DNA from: Actinomycetes bacterium
Lineage (GTDB): Bacteria > Actinomycetota > Actinomycetes > Streptosporangiales > Streptosporangiaceae
DNA length: 7,284 bases
Assembly: GCA_023425615.1 (NCBI GenBank)
Contig: JAFACJ010000791.1
Coordinates: 1 to 7,284, forward strand
Direction: 5' to 3'
Shown piece by piece: positions 5,924 to 7,284 of this stretch (the stretch's first letter is position 1; every line of letters starts with the position of its first letter). The translations under genes were made by a program, and so were the position numbers. Below the pieces are notes generated by a model that saw nothing but the letters and a program-made list of their open reading frames with translations, ran no database searches and was not told where the DNA came from.

Positions 5924-7284
5924 GTGAACGCGCTCAAGGCTCTCGCCGAGGCGGAGCCGACACCGTTCTGGCTGCAAGATCCGGCTCGTCCCGAGCCCTG
6001 TCCCTCGCTGGTGGAGACGACCACCTGCGATCTGGCCGTCATCGGGGGCGGCTACACCGGTCTGTGGACCGCGCTGATGGCCAAGGAACGCGACCCGGCA
6101 CTGGACGTGGTGCTGGTCGAGGCGGACCGCGCGGGTGAGGCGGCCTCGGGCCGCAACGGAGGGTTCTGCGCCGCCTCCCTCACCCAGGGCCTGTGGAACG
6201 GCATGGAACGATGGCCGCACCAGATCAAGAAGCTGGAGCGGCTCGGCAAGGAGAACCTGGCGCAGATAGCCGCCACGGTCGCGCAGTACGGGATCGACTG
6301 CGACTTCGAGTTCACCGGCGAGCTGAAGGTGGCCACCGAGAGCTGGCAGCTGCCGGAACTGGCGCAGGAGGCCGAGCACGGCCGCGACCTCGGCCACGAC
6401 ATGCGCCTGTTCGACCGCGAGGAGATGCGCGCGGAGGTCGACTCGCCCACCTACCTGGGCGGGCTGTGGGACGTGGACGGCGCCGCCATGCTCCACCCGT
6501 CACGGCTCGCCTGGGGCCTGCGCGAGGCGTGCCTGGCGCTGGGCGTCCGGATCTACGAGCGGACGCCCGTCACGGCGGTGGAGAGCGAGCGCGCGGGACT
6601 CCTCCTGCGCACCCCTTACGGACGGATCAAGACCCCCAAGGCCGCCTTGGGGACGGGAGCCTTCCCGCCCCTGCTGAAGCGGCTGAAGCACTACCTGGTG
6701 CCCGTCTACGACTACGCGCTGATGACCGAGCCCCTGTCGCAGTCGCAGCTGGACGCCCTCGGCTGGCGCAACCGGCAGGGCCTGTCCGACGCGGCGAACC
6801 AGTTCCACTACTACCGGCTGACCGCCGACAACCGCATCCTGTGGGGCGGCTACGACGCCATCTACCACTTCCGCAACGGGATCCGCGCGGAACTGGAGTC
6901 ACGTCCGGAGACGTTCGCGCGCCTGTCGGCGCACTTCTTCGCCACCTACCCGCAGCTGGAGGGGCTCCGCTTCACCCACAGCTGGGGCGGGGTGATCGAC
7001 ACCTGCAGCCGGTTCTGCGCCTTCTACGGCAAGGCGATGGGCGGCAGGCTGGCCTACGCCGTCGGCTACACCGGGCTGGGGGTGGGGGCGACGCGCTTCG
7101 GCGCGCAGGTCATGCTCGACCACCTGGGCGTCGGGCACGGCTCGCCGGAGCAGGCCGAGCGGCAGCGGCTGCACCTGGTCGCCGACAAGCCGCTGCCCTT
7201 CCCGCCCGAGCCGCTGCGCTTCGGCGCGATCCAGCTCACCCGCTGGTCCATCGCCCAGGCCGACGCCAACCAGGGCAGGCGCAA
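5924..7284 (+). CDS. FAD-dependent amine/amino-acid oxidase of the DAO superfamily, PuuB-like (partial, C-terminus cut)
   Basis: An open frame of 453 residues runs off the right edge. Landmarks: the dinucleotide-binding segment DLAVIGGGYTGLWTA (36-50, GxGxxG at 41-46), the acidic end of the second strand VVLVEA (E66), the flavin-contact motif ASGRNGGFC (74-82) typical of the glycine/D-amino-acid/gamma-glutamylputrescine oxidase group, AALGTGAFPP (240-249) matching the usual vvlATNAy strand, and a C-terminal FAD segment SWGGVIDT ... GYTGLGVGAT (353-390). Relatives are about 460-475 residues, so only some 10-20 residues should be missing. The chosen start is GTG 5924, 9 nt after AGGAG (5910-5914); GTG 5837 in the same frame is an alternative. 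It would oxidise an amine to an aldehyde with O2 or another acceptor in the cytoplasm. Free putrescine, gamma-glutamylputrescine or another amine remains open. It is probably co-transcribed with the importer. Confidence 0.88.
   Translation, partial: MNALKALAEAEPTPFWLQDPARPEPCPSLVETTTCDLAVIGGGYTGLWTALMAKERDPALDVVLVEADRAGEAASGRNGGFCAASLTQGLWNGMERWPHQIKKLERLGKENLAQIAATVAQYGIDCDFEFTGELKVATESWQLPELAQEAEHGRDLGHDMRLFDREEMRAEVDSPTYLGGLWDVDGAAMLHPSRLAWGLREACLALGVRIYERTPVTAVESERAGLLLRTPYGRIKTPKAALGTGAFPPLLKRLKHYLVPVYDYALMTEPLSQSQLDALGWRNRQGLSDAANQFHYYRLTADNRILWGGYDAIYHFRNGIRAELESRPETFARLSAHFFATYPQLEGLRFTHSWGGVIDTCSRFCAFYGKAMGGRLAYAVGYTGLGVGATRFGAQVMLDHLGVGHGSPEQAERQRLHLVADKPLPFPPEPLRFGAIQLTRWSIAQADANQGRR

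Noticed and set aside
5089..6138. A 349-codon plus-strand frame spanning the second permease and the oxidase start
   Set aside because: It is out of frame with both recognised proteins and its translation is Arg/Gly-rich without any domain.
5843..6496. A 217-codon minus-strand frame, and similar frames to the right edge, opposite the oxidase
   Set aside because: These are shadows of the FAD-dependent oxidase, whose plus-strand frame shows GxGxxG and ASGRNGG motifs.
1..7284. Search for mobile elements, CRISPR arrays, tRNA/rRNA genes or phage genes
   Set aside because: No transposase, integrase, spaced direct repeats, tRNA-like cloverleaf or attachment duplication could be seen. Composition is even apart from the divergent promoter, so there is no sign of recent insertion.

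Overview
The window is about 70% G+C with strongly GC-biased third codon positions, Shine-Dalgarno-led GTG/ATG starts and an actinobacterial style of Tat lipoprotein signal. This points to a high-GC actinobacterium (Streptomyces/Streptosporangiales-like); I cannot name the genus. It holds seven genes: one partial gene at the left edge on the minus strand, and six plus-strand genes arranged as one probable operon, the last cut by the right edge.

Layout. 1-190 (minus): N-terminal 63 residues of an Lrp/AsnC-family regulator. 191-374: divergent regulatory region with an unusually AT-rich core (about 270-345) carrying a 46-bp near-perfect dyad (270-315), the best candidate operator. 375-1811: NAD(P)-dependent aldehyde dehydrogenase of the gamma-aminobutyraldehyde dehydrogenase type. 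1812-1890: gap with a strong GC-rich hairpin. 1891-2985, 2992-4209, 4209-5063 and 5060-5833: a complete spermidine/putrescine-type ABC importer (ATPase, Tat-exported lipoprotein binding protein, two permeases) with 6-nt, 1-nt-overlap and 4-nt-overlap junctions. 5834-5923: 90-nt gap. 5924-7284: FAD-dependent amine/amino-acid oxidase of the DAO superfamily (PuuB-like), missing its last few residues.

How it fits together (inference). The importer brings in a polyamine such as putrescine. The flavin oxidase converts an amine, either the free diamine or its gamma-glutamyl derivative, to an aldehyde. The aldehyde dehydrogenase oxidises the aldehyde to GABA or gamma-glutamyl-GABA. The divergently encoded Lrp-type regulator probably controls both directions through the dyad. 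The gene order recalls the Streptomyces coelicolor SCO5666-SCO5671 polyamine locus as I remember it; this was not checked here.

I found no mobile element, CRISPR array, RNA gene or clearly undescribed system. The points most worth a second look are the dyad operator, the intercistronic hairpin, and the unusual AUGUGA start context of the oxidase.
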